Source: CAVUCH01 sp963739995 (GTDB lineage Bacteria > Acidobacteriota > Vicinamibacteria > Vicinamibacterales > JAENWD01). Taken from it: a DNA stretch of 64,000 bases. The position numbers and the translations under genes were made by a program. Below are positions 51,600 through 61,911 of this stretch, one piece after another; within the stretch, counting starts at the first letter, position 1, and each line of letters opens with the position of its first letter. The stretch covers positions 59,363 through 123,362 of the forward strand of contig CAVUCH010000007.1 of assembly GCA_963739995.1 (NCBI GenBank), given 5' to 3'. The notes below the pieces were generated by a model. It worked only from the letters and a program-made list of their open reading frames with translations, did not search any database and was not told where the DNA came from.

Positions 51600-52553
51600 G
51601 TGAGTGCCTGGAGAGACGCGCGCGTGCTCGTGACAGGAGCCCGCGGGTTCATCGGGTCGGCCTTGTGTCGCCGACTGGTCGCCGAAGGCGCATCGGTTGT
51701 CGGTGTCTCTGCAGCCTCAAGGCCTGCGGAGATTTCTGGAGTGCGCTGGGCTCGGATGGGCATTCGCGACGAGCGCGAGTGGCGCGTCTTATGGGCGGAC
51801 GCGGCGCCTGATGTAGCGTTCCATCTCGGCGGTCACGTGAGTGGCTCGCAGGATCTCTCGAGTGTTCTGCCGACGTTCCACGCGAATCTCGAGAGCACTG
51901 TCGCTCTGCTTACAGTGGCCTCGGAAGCTGTCCACGCTCGGGTGATACTCGCGGGGTCGATGCACGAACCGGCGCCGGATCATCCAACCGCGCCGCCGTG
52001 CTCGCCCTACGCGGCGGCAAAATGGGCGGCGATGGGCTACGCGAGAATGTTCCAGGCGCTGTACGGGGTCTCGGTCGCCGTGGCGCGTCCGATGATGGTC
52101 TACGGTCCAGGCCAGTGGGATACGACGAAGGTGCTGCCGTATGTGACGACCTCCCTCTTGTCCGGCGTGTCGCCGGCACTCGGCACCGGAACGCGCGAGC
52201 TCGACTGGGTATTCATCGAGGATGTGGTCGAAGGCCTGTTGCGCGTGGGGGAGCATCGAGCTTCGGAGGTCGTCGACCTCGACCTGGGTACCGGGATCCT
52301 CACAACCGTTCGGGCCGTTGCGGAACGCGTGGCCACCATCCTGCAATCTGACGTGCCGCTCCGTTTCGGCGCAGTGCGGGACAGACTCCTGGAACAGCCT
52401 CGTCTAGCGAACATCGACGCGACACGTGCCCGGATCGGGTGGGTCGCGACGACGTCGCTCGCCGACGGGCTCGACAGAACGGTCTCTTGGTACAAGTGCT
52501 GGCGGTCGACCGACTGCCCGCCTGAAGCTGTCGCTCAACGGCGTTGGCCATGA
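51600..52553 (+). CDS. NAD(P)-dependent NDP-sugar epimerase/dehydratase/reductase (extended SDR)
   Basis: 317 residues, GTG start 10 bp after the previous stop. The cofactor motif is VTGARGFIGSALCRRL (TGxxGxxG form). The catalytic Tyr-Lys pair lies in CSPYAAAKWAAMGYARMF near residue 140, and the upstream Ser in ILAGSMHEPAPDH. The C-terminal region DWVFIEDVVEGLLRV matches extended SDRs acting on nucleotide sugars. It most likely performs epimerisation or 4-keto reduction in the deoxysugar route; which one cannot be decided. It overlaps rfbC by 4 bp. Confidence 0.85.
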   Translation: MSAWRDARVLVTGARGFIGSALCRRLVAEGASVVGVSAASRPAEISGVRWARMGIRDEREWRVLWADAAPDVAFHLGGHVSGSQDLSSVLPTFHANLESTVALLTVASEAVHARVILAGSMHEPAPDHPTAPPCSPYAAAKWAAMGYARMFQALYGVSVAVARPMMVYGPGQWDTTKVLPYVTTSLLSGVSPALGTGTRELDWVFIEDVVEGLLRVGEHRASEVVDLDLGTGILTTVRAVAERVATILQSDVPLRFGAVRDRLLEQPRLANIDATRARIGWVATTSLADGLDRTVSWYKCWRSTDCPPEAVAQRRWP

Positions 52554-53104
52554 TTTTTACCGAGTCAGCCGTCGAGGGCGCCCTCATCATCGATCTCGAG
52601 CAGACGATGGACGAGCGAGGGTTCTTCGCTCGCACGTGGTGTCAGCGCGAGTTCGCGGCACGCGGCTTGAGCACACAGTTCGTGCAGTGCAATCTCTCCT
52701 ACAACCGAGTCCGCCACACACTGCGCGGCATGCATATCCAGCTGCGCCCCCATATGGAGGCGAAACTGGTGCGGTGCACCAGGGGCACCATCTACGACGT
52801 CATCATCGATGTCCGTCCACAATCGTCGACGTATCTGCGACACTTCGGCGTGGTGCTCAGTGCAGAGAACCGGCGCGCGCTGTATGTGCCAGAAGGCTGT
52901 GCGCACGGGTTCCTGACGCTGGTCGATGAAAGCGAAGTCTCGTATCAGATGTCCGCGTTCCATGAGTCGCGCGCTGCCCGCGGCGTGAGGTGGGACGACC
53001 CCGCCTTTGGCATCGAATGGCCTGCACCGGTTGCCGTCATTTCAGAACGGGATCGGAGTTACGCAGACTTCAACCCGCAGCAACTGAAGGAGACCCTGGT
53101 GTGA
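52550..53104 (+). CDS. rfbC: dTDP-4-dehydrorhamnose 3,5-epimerase-like cupin (NDP-4-keto-sugar epimerase)
   Basis: 184 residues, the family length. The RmlC fold shows DERGFFARTWCQREF at the start, the active-site His in TLRGMHIQLRPHMEAKLVRCTRG near residue 62, IYDVIIDVRPQSSTY and the conserved YVPEGCAHGFLTLVDESEVSYQMS. The enzyme inverts C3 and/or C5 of an NDP-4-keto-6-deoxyhexose. With rfbF nearby the substrate may be CDP- rather than dTDP-linked (inference). It starts inside the SDR stop (ATGA) and ends overlapping the methyltransferase start (GTGA). Residues around TLRGMHIQ differ from the usual TLRGLHYQ. Confidence 0.88.
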   Translation: MIFTESAVEGALIIDLEQTMDERGFFARTWCQREFAARGLSTQFVQCNLSYNRVRHTLRGMHIQLRPHMEAKLVRCTRGTIYDVIIDVRPQSSTYLRHFGVVLSAENRRALYVPEGCAHGFLTLVDESEVSYQMSAFHESRAARGVRWDDPAFGIEWPAPVAVISERDRSYADFNPQQLKETLV

Positions 53105-54395
53105 CGAATCGCGCAGTCTTCACAATCGAGCCGGCTCACGCGACCGGACCAGGGGGGGCGGCCGCCTTCGGGACGTGCCGACACTGCGGCACCCCGCTCC
53201 ACCACACGTTCGTCGATCTCGGCATGTCACCGCTTTGCGAAACCTACCTGAAACCCGAAGAGCTCAACAAAGCGGAGTCCTTCTACCCGCTCCACGTCTT
53301 CGTCTGCGGACGGTGCTTCCTGGTCCAGGTGCAGCAGTACGTGGACCGCGAATCGATTTTTACCGAGTAACGTGGTACTTTTCTTCGTTTGCCGAGAGCT
53401 GGCTCGCGCACGCGCGCGAGTACACGGAGACGATGGTCCGCCGTTGGCGTCTCACTGCCGCGAGCCAGGTCATAGAGCTCGCCAGCAACGACGGATACCT
53501 GCTGCAGTACTTCGTCGCCCGCGGCATTCCTTCACTCGGGATCGAGCCTGCCGGTAACGTGGCTGCTGCCGCCAATGCGAGAGGAGTACCGACGCGCGTT
53601 GCCTTTTTCGGGCGCGACACAGCCCGTGCGCTCGTTGCTGAACGACTGCAGGCCGATCTCCTAATCGGCAACAATGTGCTCGCACAGGTACCCGATCTCG
53701 GCGACTTCGTCGAAGGAATGCGCATCGTGTTACGGCCAGGCGCCGTCATCACGATGGAGTTCCCCCACTTGCAACGCTTGATCGAAGGTAATCAGTTCGA
53801 CACGATCTACCATGAGCACTTCTCGTACTTCTCCCTGCTCACTGTGTGCACGATATTCGAGTCCCACGGGTTGTCGGTGTTTGACGTCGAGGAGCTGCCA
53901 ACGCACGGAGGCTCGCTGAGAATCTATGTCCGGCATGAGGAGGACCGTTCCAAGCCGGTGACCGAGGCCGTTCGGGCATTGCTGTCCCGGGAGCGGGCGC
54001 TGGGATTCGACAGCCTGCTGGGATACGGGGGGTTTGGCGAGCGGGTAGAGACAACGAAGCGCCGATTGCTCAGCTTCTTCATCGAGGCGAAAGAACGAGG
54101 TCGCAGCATCGTTGGTTACGGCGCTCCGGGCAAGGGCAACACACTGCTGAACTACTGCGGCATTCGCACCGACTTTCTTGATTACACGGTCGATCGGAAT
54201 CCCTACAAGCAGGGCAAGTTCACGCCTGGGACACACATCCCGATCTACCCCCCGAGCCGGATCGCGGAGACCAAGCCGGACTACGTGCTGATCCTGCCGT
54301 GGAATTGCAAGGACGAGATCATGTCGCAGATGGCGCACATCCGCGACTGGGGTGGCCGCTTCGTGGTTCCGATTCCAGAGGTCGTCCTCTCGTGA
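53101..54395 (+). pseudogene. Sugar C-methyltransferase (class I SAM, zinc-binding N-terminus), frameshift near 53370
   Basis: Two frames give about 431 residues. The N-terminal zinc-binding domain has cysteines in TCRHCGTP, SPLCETYL and VFVCGRCFLVQ. The SAM-binding fold follows with VIELASNDGYLLQYF and MEFPHLQRLIEGNQFDTIYHEHFSYFS. The C-terminal Rossmann-like domain has IVGYGAPGKGNTLLNYCGI. This order (Methyltransf_13/Methyltransf/Methyltransf_14) is that of NDP-4-keto-deoxysugar C-3 methyltransferases such as TylC3. Adding one base between 53369 and 53370 restores the reading FTEYTWYFSSFAESWLAHA. The GTG start overlaps the rfbC stop. Confidence 0.85.
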
Positions 54396-54476
54396 TAGAA
54401 CGGGCGTAGTGTTGGACTGGGGTTCCGCAGGCGTTTTGATTGGCGTACTTAGCCACTCGGTTCTTCGTCGTGAAAA

Positions 54477-54506
54477 TTGACTAAATAACCGAGGCAATGA
54501 TGTAGA
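54477..54506 (+). promoter_or_regulatory. Possible promoter TTGACT-N18-TGTAGA
   Basis: TTGACT at 54477-54482 and TGTAGA at 54501-54506 in an AT-rich patch of the 260-bp gap before the giant surface-protein gene. Confidence 0.25.
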
Positions 54507-54980
54507 GACATTCGACGTCGCCCGACCTGACGGACGAACAACGGGTTGTTGGTAACCCTTCACTCAATGCCCAGGACTTCTGATCACCCCGTCGTCTGCT
54601 GGCGAGGCCACAAGCGCCTCTCTAGCTCCCCAACGGCATGATCGCGAGGTGACCAGTGACGCTCTTCTCCGCATCCTCACGCGTGCGTTCCGGGTTCGCT
54701 GGCGTGCTGTTTGGGCTTTGCCTCGCCGTTACCGTCGGCCGCGCACAAATGATCGTTCTTCGACAAACCAGTCTTGCGGCCGCCGAAAGAACGCAGTCCG
54801 AGACGCGCGTTCTGTACGCCTCTGACGAGCGCGCTCGAGACCTGGACGACGTGGCAAGCCGGTTGAGCACGCCGCCTGCGCCCGCTGCGAGCGATGCCGA
54901 GACCAGTGGAAGTGCGAGTCCGCCCGCCGCTGACCGCGATGTCCGAATGGCGGAGGGCGAGGGGCTCGCTGCCGACTTGT

Positions 54981-56219
54981 CAGTGGGCTTGGTGGCGGCC
55001 TTTGGGTTTGAGGAGGGGACGGGGAGCACCACGGCTGACGCCTCGGGCACCGGTAACACGGGCACGATTAGCGGCGCGACCTGGACGACGCAGGGGCGCT
55101 TTGGGAAGGCACTCAGCTTCAACGGGTCGAGCAGCCGGGTGAGCGTGGCGGCGGCCGCGAGTCTGAATCTGGGCGCGGCGATGACGCTCGAAGGCTGGAT
55201 TTACCCCACGGCCGCGCAGAGCGGCTGGCGCACCATCCTCCAGCGACAGACGAATGCCTATTTTCTGAATGCGAGCAACAGCACCGGGCCACTACGGCCG
55301 TCGGGCGGCGGCACGTTCGGGACGACCACCACGTTTGTCAGCGGCACCACGGCCAATCCCGTCAATACCTGGACGCACGTGGCGGTGACCTACGACGGCG
55401 CGTTGCTGCGGTTGTACGTCAACGGAGCACAGGCGGCCAGTCGGCCACAGACGGGCACCATCCAGGCGTCGACCAGCCCGTTGTGGATCGGCGGCAATAG
55501 TCCCTATGGCGAGTACTTCCAGGGCATCCTCGACGACATTCGCATCTATAACCGGGCCCTGACCGACGCCGAGATTCAGGGCGACATGATCACGCCCGTG
55601 CAAGCCGGAGGGGGCCCGGACACGACCTCCCCGACCGTGCCGACCACCGTGACGGCCACGGCGGGATCCAGCACGCAGATTACGGTCTCGTGGACGGCGT
55701 CGAGCGACAACATCGGCGTGACGGGCTATCGCATCGAGCGCTGCCAGGGCTCGGGCTGCACGGCCTTTGCGGAGATCGGCACGGCGACGACGACCAGCTA
55801 CAGCAACACGGGCTTGGCAGCGGCGACGAGCTACCGCTATCGCGTGCGGGCCACCGATGCAGCCGGCAATATGAGTGGATACTCAGCGATCGCGAGTGCG
55901 ACGACTCCCGCGGCCGTAGACACGCAGGCACCCTCGGTGCCAACCAATGTGGCGGCCACGGCAGGATCGAGCACGCAGATTACGGTTTCGTGGACGCCGT
56001 CGAGCGACAACGTGGGGGTAACAGCGTATCGCATCGAGCGGTGCCAGGGGTCGGGCTGCACGGCCTTTGCGGAGATCGGCACGGCGACGACGACCAGCTA
56101 CAGCAACCCGGGCTTGGCGGGGACGACGAGCTACAGCTATCGCGTGCGGGCCACCGACGCCGCCGGCAATCTCAGCGCTTACTCGAATACCGCGACCGCG
56201 ACGACGCCGAGCGGCGTGT
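54981..56219 (+). repeat. 1,239-bp coding repeat, copy 1 (LamG-Fn3-Fn3)
   Basis: A 413-codon unit repeated head to tail at 56220 and, in part, 57458. Only a few substitutions separate the copies, for example ACG versus GCG in the EEGTGS/EEGAGS codon. Confidence 0.95.
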
Positions 56220-57457
56220 CAGTGGGCTTGGTGGCGGCCTTTGGGTTTGAGGAGGGGGCGGGGAGCACCACGGCTGACGCCTCGGGCACCGGTAACACGG
56301 GCACGATTAGCGGCGCGACCTGGACGACGCAGGGGCGCTTTGGGAAGGCACTCAGCTTCAACGGGTCGAGCAGCCGGGTGAGCGTGGCGGCGGCCGCGAG
56401 TCTGAATCTGGGCGCGGCGATGACGCTCGAAGGCTGGATTTACCCCACGGCCGCGCAGAGCGGCTGGCGCACCATCCTCCAGCGACAGACGAATGCCTAT
56501 TTTCTGAATGCGAGCAACAGCACCGGGCCACTACGGCCGTCGGGCGGCGGCACGTTCGGGACGACCACCACGTTTGTCAGCGGCACCACGGCCAATCCCG
56601 TCAATACCTGGACGCACGTGGCGGTGACCTACGACGGCGCGTTGCTGCGGTTGTACGTCAACGGAGCACAGGCGGCCAGTCGGCCACAGACGGGCACCAT
56701 CCAGGCGTCGACCAGCCCGTTGTGGATCGGCGGCAATAGTCCCTATGGCGAGTACTTCCAGGGCATCCTCGACGACATTCGCATCTATAACCGGGCCCTG
56801 ACCGACGCCGAGATTCAGGGCGACATGATCACGCCCGTGCAAGCCGGAGGGGGCCCGGACACGACCTCCCCGACCGTGCCGACCACCGTGACGGCCACGG
56901 CGGGATCCAGCACGCAGATTACGGTCTCGTGGACGGCGTCGAGCGACAACATCGGCGTGACGGGCTATCGCATCGAGCGCTGCCAGGGCTCGGGCTGCAC
57001 GGCCTTTGCGGAGATTGGCACGGCGACGACGACCAGCTACAGCAACACGGGCTTGGCAGCGGCGACGGCTACCGCTATCGCGTGCGGGCCACCGATGCAG
57101 CCGGCAATATGAGTGGATACTCAGCGATCGCGAGTGCGACGACTCCCGCGGCCGTAGACACGCAGGCACCCTCGGTGCCAACCAATGTGGCGGCCACGGC
57201 AGGATCGAGCACGCAGATTACGGTTTCGTGGACGCCGTCGAGCGACAACGTGGGGGTAACAGCGTATCGCATCGAGCGGTGCCAGGGGTCGGGCTGCACG
57301 GCCTTTGCGGAGATCGGCACGGCGACGACGACCAGCTACAGCAACCCGGGCTTGGCGGGGACGACGAGCTACAGCTATCGCGTGCGGGCCACCGACGCCG
57401 CCGGCAATCTCAGCGCTTACTCGAATACCGCGACCGCTACGACGCCGAGCGGCGTGT
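56220..57457 (+). repeat. 1,239-bp coding repeat, copy 2 with a 1-bp deletion
   Basis: Identical to copy 1 except isolated substitutions and the loss of one A between 57067 and 57068 (GCGACGAGCTAC became GCGACGGCTAC). The loss shifts the frame. Confidence 0.95.
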
Positions 57458-58090
57458 CAGTGGGCTTGGTGGCGGCCTTTGGGTTTGAGGAGGGGGCGGG
57501 GAGCACCACGGCTGACGCCTCGGGCACCGGTAACACGGGCACGATTAGCGGCGCGACCTGGACGACGCAGGGGCGCTTTGGGAAGGCACTCAGCTTCAAC
57601 GGGTCGAGCAGCCGGGTGAGCGTGGCGGCGGCCGCGAGTCTGAATCTGGGCGCGGCGATGACGCTCGAAGGCTGGATCTACCCCACGGCCGCGCAGAGCG
57701 GCTGGCGCACCATCCTCCAGCGACAGACGAATGCCTATTTTCTGAATGCGAGCAACAGCACCGGGCCACTACGGCCGTCGGGCGGCGGCACGTTCGGGAC
57801 GACCACCACGTTTGTCAGCGGCACCACGGCCAATCCCGTCAATACCTGGACGCACGTGGCGGTGACCTACGACGGCGCGTTGCTGCGGTTGTACGTCAAC
57901 GGAGCACAGGCGGCCAGTCGGCCACAGACGGGCACCATCCAGGCGTCGACCAGCCCGTTGTGGATCGGCGGCAATAGTCCCTATGGCGAGTACTTCCAGG
58001 GCATCCTCGACGACATTCGCATCTATAACCGGGCCCTGACCGACGCCGAGATTCAGGGCGACATGATCACGCCCGTGCAAGCCGGAGGGG
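57458..58090 (+). repeat. Coding repeat, partial copy 3 (LamG only)
   Basis: Matches the first 633 bp of copies 1 and 2 almost perfectly and ends at GCCGGAGGGG. After that the sequence turns into the Ig-like domain. Confidence 0.93.
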
Positions 58091-60010
58091 CAGCTCCTCC
58101 AGCTATCACCATCTCTGCGCCCGAGCCTGGCTCCACGTTGAGTGGAACGGCAAGTTTCGCCGTCACCGTCACGAGCGGCACGGTTCAGGGCGTGCAGTTC
58201 CAAGTGGACGGCGTGAATGTTGGTCCCGTGGTGACCGCACCCTACACGCTTGCATTCGACACGCGCCAGTTTTCGAACGGAACGCACACGATCGGTGCCT
58301 ATGCCTGGACATCCAGAGAACGGTGGTAACTGCCACGACGGTGACCGTGCAATTCTCGAACACGAACCCGGGCAACCCGGCACAGACCGGCCTGTGGTCT
58401 GGAGTCTTTTCGTGGCCGCTCGTCTCGGTGCACATCAATCTGCTGAAGAATGGGAAGGTTCTGGCTTGGGATCGGATGAACAGCGGGAATCCCGATCCTC
58501 AGGTGTGGGATCCGTTGACGAGCGGATTCACACCGGCGGCAACGAACGATGGCTACAATCTGTTCTGTGCCGGCCAGGCCATACTGCCGGACGGCCGGCT
58601 CATATCGGTGGGCGGCCATATCTCCGACCACGTCGGCCTGCCCGCAGCACAGATCTTCGATGCGGCGTCGAACGTCTGGACTTCGACGCCCAATATGACC
58701 TACGCCCGCTGGTACCCCACGGTCACCACACTGTCGGACGGTCGGGTGCTCGTGCTGTCGGGTGAGGTCAATTGTCGGGGGTGTTACGCAGCCGTCCCAG
58801 AGATCTATGACCCGTCAGCCAACAGCTGGGTGACCGTACCCTCCGCATCGCTCAGCATTCCCTGGTATCCTCACGCCTTCGTGCTGCCAGACGGTCGGGT
58901 AGTGACCGCTGGGACGACAGAAAAGCCGTTCACCACGAACGTGCTGAACATCCAGACGCAGGCATGGTCGACTGTCGACTCACGCTTCCTCAGCGGATAC
59001 AGTTCGGCGATGTACGTTCCCGGCAAGATCCTGAAGACGGGCTCATCGACCGACTCGGGTGGTAGCGGCAATTCGTCTGCGCAAGCGTGGGTGCTCGACA
59101 TGACGCTGCCTGCGCCCCAGTGGCGGCAGATCGCATCCATGGCGTTTCCGCGTGCGTATCACGTGGAGACCATTCTTCCCGACGGCACGGTCTTGGTCAC
59201 AGGCGGGGGGAGGACGATCGGCGCCTACGATGTTGCAAACGCGGTGTCCCAAGCTGAGCTGTGGTCTCCGGCAACGGAAACATGGGCGACCCTCGCCAGC
59301 ATGAACGCTCCGCGCCTGTACCATGGGACAGCCCTGCTCCTTCCCGATGCGCGGGTGTTGGTGGCCGGCGGGGGGCGAAGCCCGGGTCCGGATCCTCGCG
59401 ACCAGGAGAATGCGGAAATTTTCGCGCCGCCCTATCTGTTCAGAGGACCTCGACCGACGATTAGCGCGGCTCCCACACGACTGACACTAGGTCAGAACTT
59501 CGCGGTGACCACCCCAGACGCCGCCCGGATTAGCAAGGTGACGCTCGTGGCCGCCGGTGCGATGACGCACGGGTTCAACATGAGTCAGCGGTTTCTGCCG
59601 CTTTCGTTCACGGTCGCGGGAAACACGCTGACGGTGGCTGCGCCGGCCAACGCCAATCTCGCGCCGCCTGGCGTATACTTGCTGTTTGTCATCGATTCGA
59701 ATGGCGTACCTTCGGTTGGATCGTTCGTCACGTTCTGATCTGGTGCGTGCGGGCGCACTCGCGACCCGTTGACAGACTTTAGTCTCCGGCAACACGGACA
59801 TCGGCAGGTACAGTACGGGGAGATGCGACGAATAGCCAAAGAGCAGCGCCCAATATCTCGAATCGCCAGTCGCCTTGGGAAGTGAGGCATTGGCGGACTC
59901 TTTGCTCGTCGAGATGACGACTGGCTTCGGCAGGACCGGGGTGGCTCCTGTTCGTACGCATCCGGCTGAGCGTCCATCAGGCCGGGAATCCCCGGCAATC
60001 TCGAATCTCA

Positions 60011-61057
60011 ATGAAAATACTCCTTACTGGCCACCGTGGATACATTGGTTCGGTCATGTCGGGTATCCTGCAGCGCGCGGGGCACGACGTAACCGGTCTC
60101 GATGCGGATTTTTACAGGGGCTGCGACTTTGGTCCGGCCGGCCCTGCGATACCGTCGCTCGGCCAGGACGTTCGTAACGTTGAAGTAGATGATCTCTGCG
60201 GCTTTGACGCGGTCATCCACCTGGCTGCGTTGTCGAACGATCCGCTGGGCTGTCTCGACGAAGCTCGCACTTACGAAATCAATCACCACGGCAGCGTGCA
60301 GCTGGCAACGCGTGCGAAGGCGGCCGGCGTATCACGCTTTCTGTTCGCGTCGTCCTGCAGCCTGTATGGCGCCGCCGGCGACGCCCTTCTTGACGAGAGC
60401 GCCTCGTTCCGCCCGGTTACGGCGTATGGCCGGTCAAAGGTCCTCGCCGAGACCGACGTCGCCAACCTGGCGGACGGATCCTTCAGCCCGACGTTTTTGC
60501 GCAATGCCACCGCCTATGGGGTATCGCCCCGCCTGAGGGCCGACATCGTCGTCAACAATCTCGTGGGCATGGCCTATACGACCGGTGACGTGCTCATCCA
60601 GAGCGACGGCACGCCGTGGCGGCCGCTGATTCACGTCCGAGACATCGCACGCGCCTTTCTCGCCGTGCTGCAGGCGCCGCGGGCGGCCATTCACAACCAA
60701 GCCTTCAACGTCGGCAGCACGCAAGAGAACTATCAGATCCGCGACATCGCCGAGATCGTCCAGGAAGTCGTGCCCGGATGCTCGATCAGGTACGCGGAAG
60801 GAGCGGGTCCCGATCCGCGATGCTATCGCGTGAGCTGCGACAAGCTGCCGAGGCACGTTCCCGATTTCCGGACCGAATGGACCGTGCGTCGCGGTGTCGA
60901 GGAGCTGTACACGAGCTTCGTTCGGCACGGACTGACGAGTGAGATGTTCCGTCAGTACGTGCGTTTGACACGAATACAGGAGTTGCTCGCCGACGGACGA
61001 CTCGACAGCGCCCTGCGCTGGCCAACGCCGACCGTGTCGTCTAGGCTAGCGGGCTGA
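60011..61057 (+). CDS. NAD-dependent NDP-sugar epimerase/dehydratase (extended SDR)
   Basis: 348 residues. The cofactor motif ILLTGHRGYIGSVMSGIL opens the protein. HLAALSNDPLG, the Ser region FASSCSLYGAAG and the catalytic AYGRSKVLAE (YxxxK, near residue 145) follow. PLIHVRDIARAFLAVL and AFNVGSTQENYQIRDIAEIV are typical C-terminal extended-SDR motifs. It most resembles NDP-sugar 4-epimerases or dehydratases found next to rfbF in CDP-sugar clusters. A canonical CDP-glucose 4,6-dehydratase cannot be claimed. It lies 272 bp after the giant oxidase gene and 26 bp before rfbF. Confidence 0.85.
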   Translation: MKILLTGHRGYIGSVMSGILQRAGHDVTGLDADFYRGCDFGPAGPAIPSLGQDVRNVEVDDLCGFDAVIHLAALSNDPLGCLDEARTYEINHHGSVQLATRAKAAGVSRFLFASSCSLYGAAGDALLDESASFRPVTAYGRSKVLAETDVANLADGSFSPTFLRNATAYGVSPRLRADIVVNNLVGMAYTTGDVLIQSDGTPWRPLIHVRDIARAFLAVLQAPRAAIHNQAFNVGSTQENYQIRDIAEIVQEVVPGCSIRYAEGAGPDPRCYRVSCDKLPRHVPDFRTEWTVRRGVEELYTSFVRHGLTSEMFRQYVRLTRIQELLADGRLDSALRWPTPTVSSRLAG

Positions 61058-61083
61058 ATCCCACGGTGCAGGAGACATGATCG

Positions 61084-61896
61084 ATGAAGGTAGTTCTTTT
61101 CTGCGGCGGCTTGGGATGCGGATCCGCGAAGCACAGGAAAATGTCGCCAAGCCCATGGCCACAATAGGCTATCGGCCCATCCTGTGGCACGTGATGAAGT
61201 ACTATGCTCATTTCGGCCACAAGGATTTCGTGCTGTGCCTGGGCTATCGTGGCGATGTCATCAAGAACTACTTCCTCAACTACAGCGAGTGCGTGTCGAA
61301 CGATTTCGTTTTGTCGGAAGGCGGCAAGAAGCTGGAGCTGATGGGTCAGACATTCACGATTGGAGGATCACCTTCGTCGAAACCGGCGCGACATCCAACA
61401 TCGGCCAGCGTCTGAGGGCGGTCGAGCGGCACGTCGCCAACGACGAGGTGTTTCTCGCCAATTACAGCGACGGGCTGACGGATCTGTCGCTTCCGGATCA
61501 CCTCGAGCACTTCACCCAGCAGAACGCGATGGCGAGTTTCGTCAGCGTCCGGCCGAATCTCAGCTACCATGTGGTCTCGGCCGAGCCGACGGACGCGTGA
61601 CCAGGATTCAAGAGATTCGGCGCGCATCGATTCGGATCAACGGCGGCTTCTTCATCCTGCGACCCGAGATCTTCGACTACATGCGATTCGGCGAGGAGCT
61701 GGTGTGTGAGCCCTTCCAGCGGCTGATTGGTGCCCGCCGGCTGGCGGCGTACGAATACGATGGGTTCTGGATGTCGATGGACACGTTCAAGGACCGGCAG
61801 CAACTCGAGGAAATCTACGCGAAGGGACGGGCGCCCTGGGAGGTCTGGAACGGCGACGCGGCTGGATCGAGTCACCATCCGCTCATAGCCGTTTAG
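61084..61896 (+). pseudogene. rfbF: Glucose-1-phosphate cytidylyltransferase, three frameshifts
   Basis: Three frames together cover a whole RfbF of about 271 residues. The start MKVVLFCGGLG is read from 61084. The body GMRIREAQENVAKPMATIGYR and YAHFGHKDFVLCLGYRGDVIKNYF follows, then ITFVETGATSNIGQRL with FLANYSDGLTDL, and finally RASIRINGGFFILRPEIFDY with DTFKDRQQLEEIY. One base is missing at each of about 61115 (GGATG for GGAATG or GGGATG), 61349 (CAGAC for CAGGAC) and 61588 (CCGAC for CCGGAC). The enzyme makes CDP-glucose from CTP and glucose-1-phosphate, the entry to CDP-3,6-dideoxy or branched sugars. Three identical-type lesions point to sequence error. Confidence 0.9.
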
Positions 61897-61911
61897 CGGA
61901 TCAGCCACTCG

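Larger units (their letters stand above)
54656..59738 (+). pseudogene. Giant secreted LamG/fibronectin-III/copper-radical-oxidase protein, two frameshifts
   Basis: Repaired length about 1,694 residues. The signal peptide is at about 1-31. Next come LamG (about 109-316), two Fn3 domains, the same three-domain unit again, a third LamG and a bacterial Ig-like domain (about 1145-1230). The C-terminal 460 residues form a galactose/glyoxal-oxidase-like beta propeller with DUF1929. Likely copper-radical residues are Cys in YNLFCAGQ, Tyr in ARWYPTV, Tyr-His in PRLYHGTALL and His in AMTHGFNMSQR. Copper radical oxidases oxidise alcohols or aldehydes, producing H2O2. Frameshifts, one missing base each, lie at 57067 (repeat copy 2) and 58308; adding G at the latter reads AWDIQRTVVTATT. 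GTG start with GAGGTG upstream. Confidence 0.85.
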
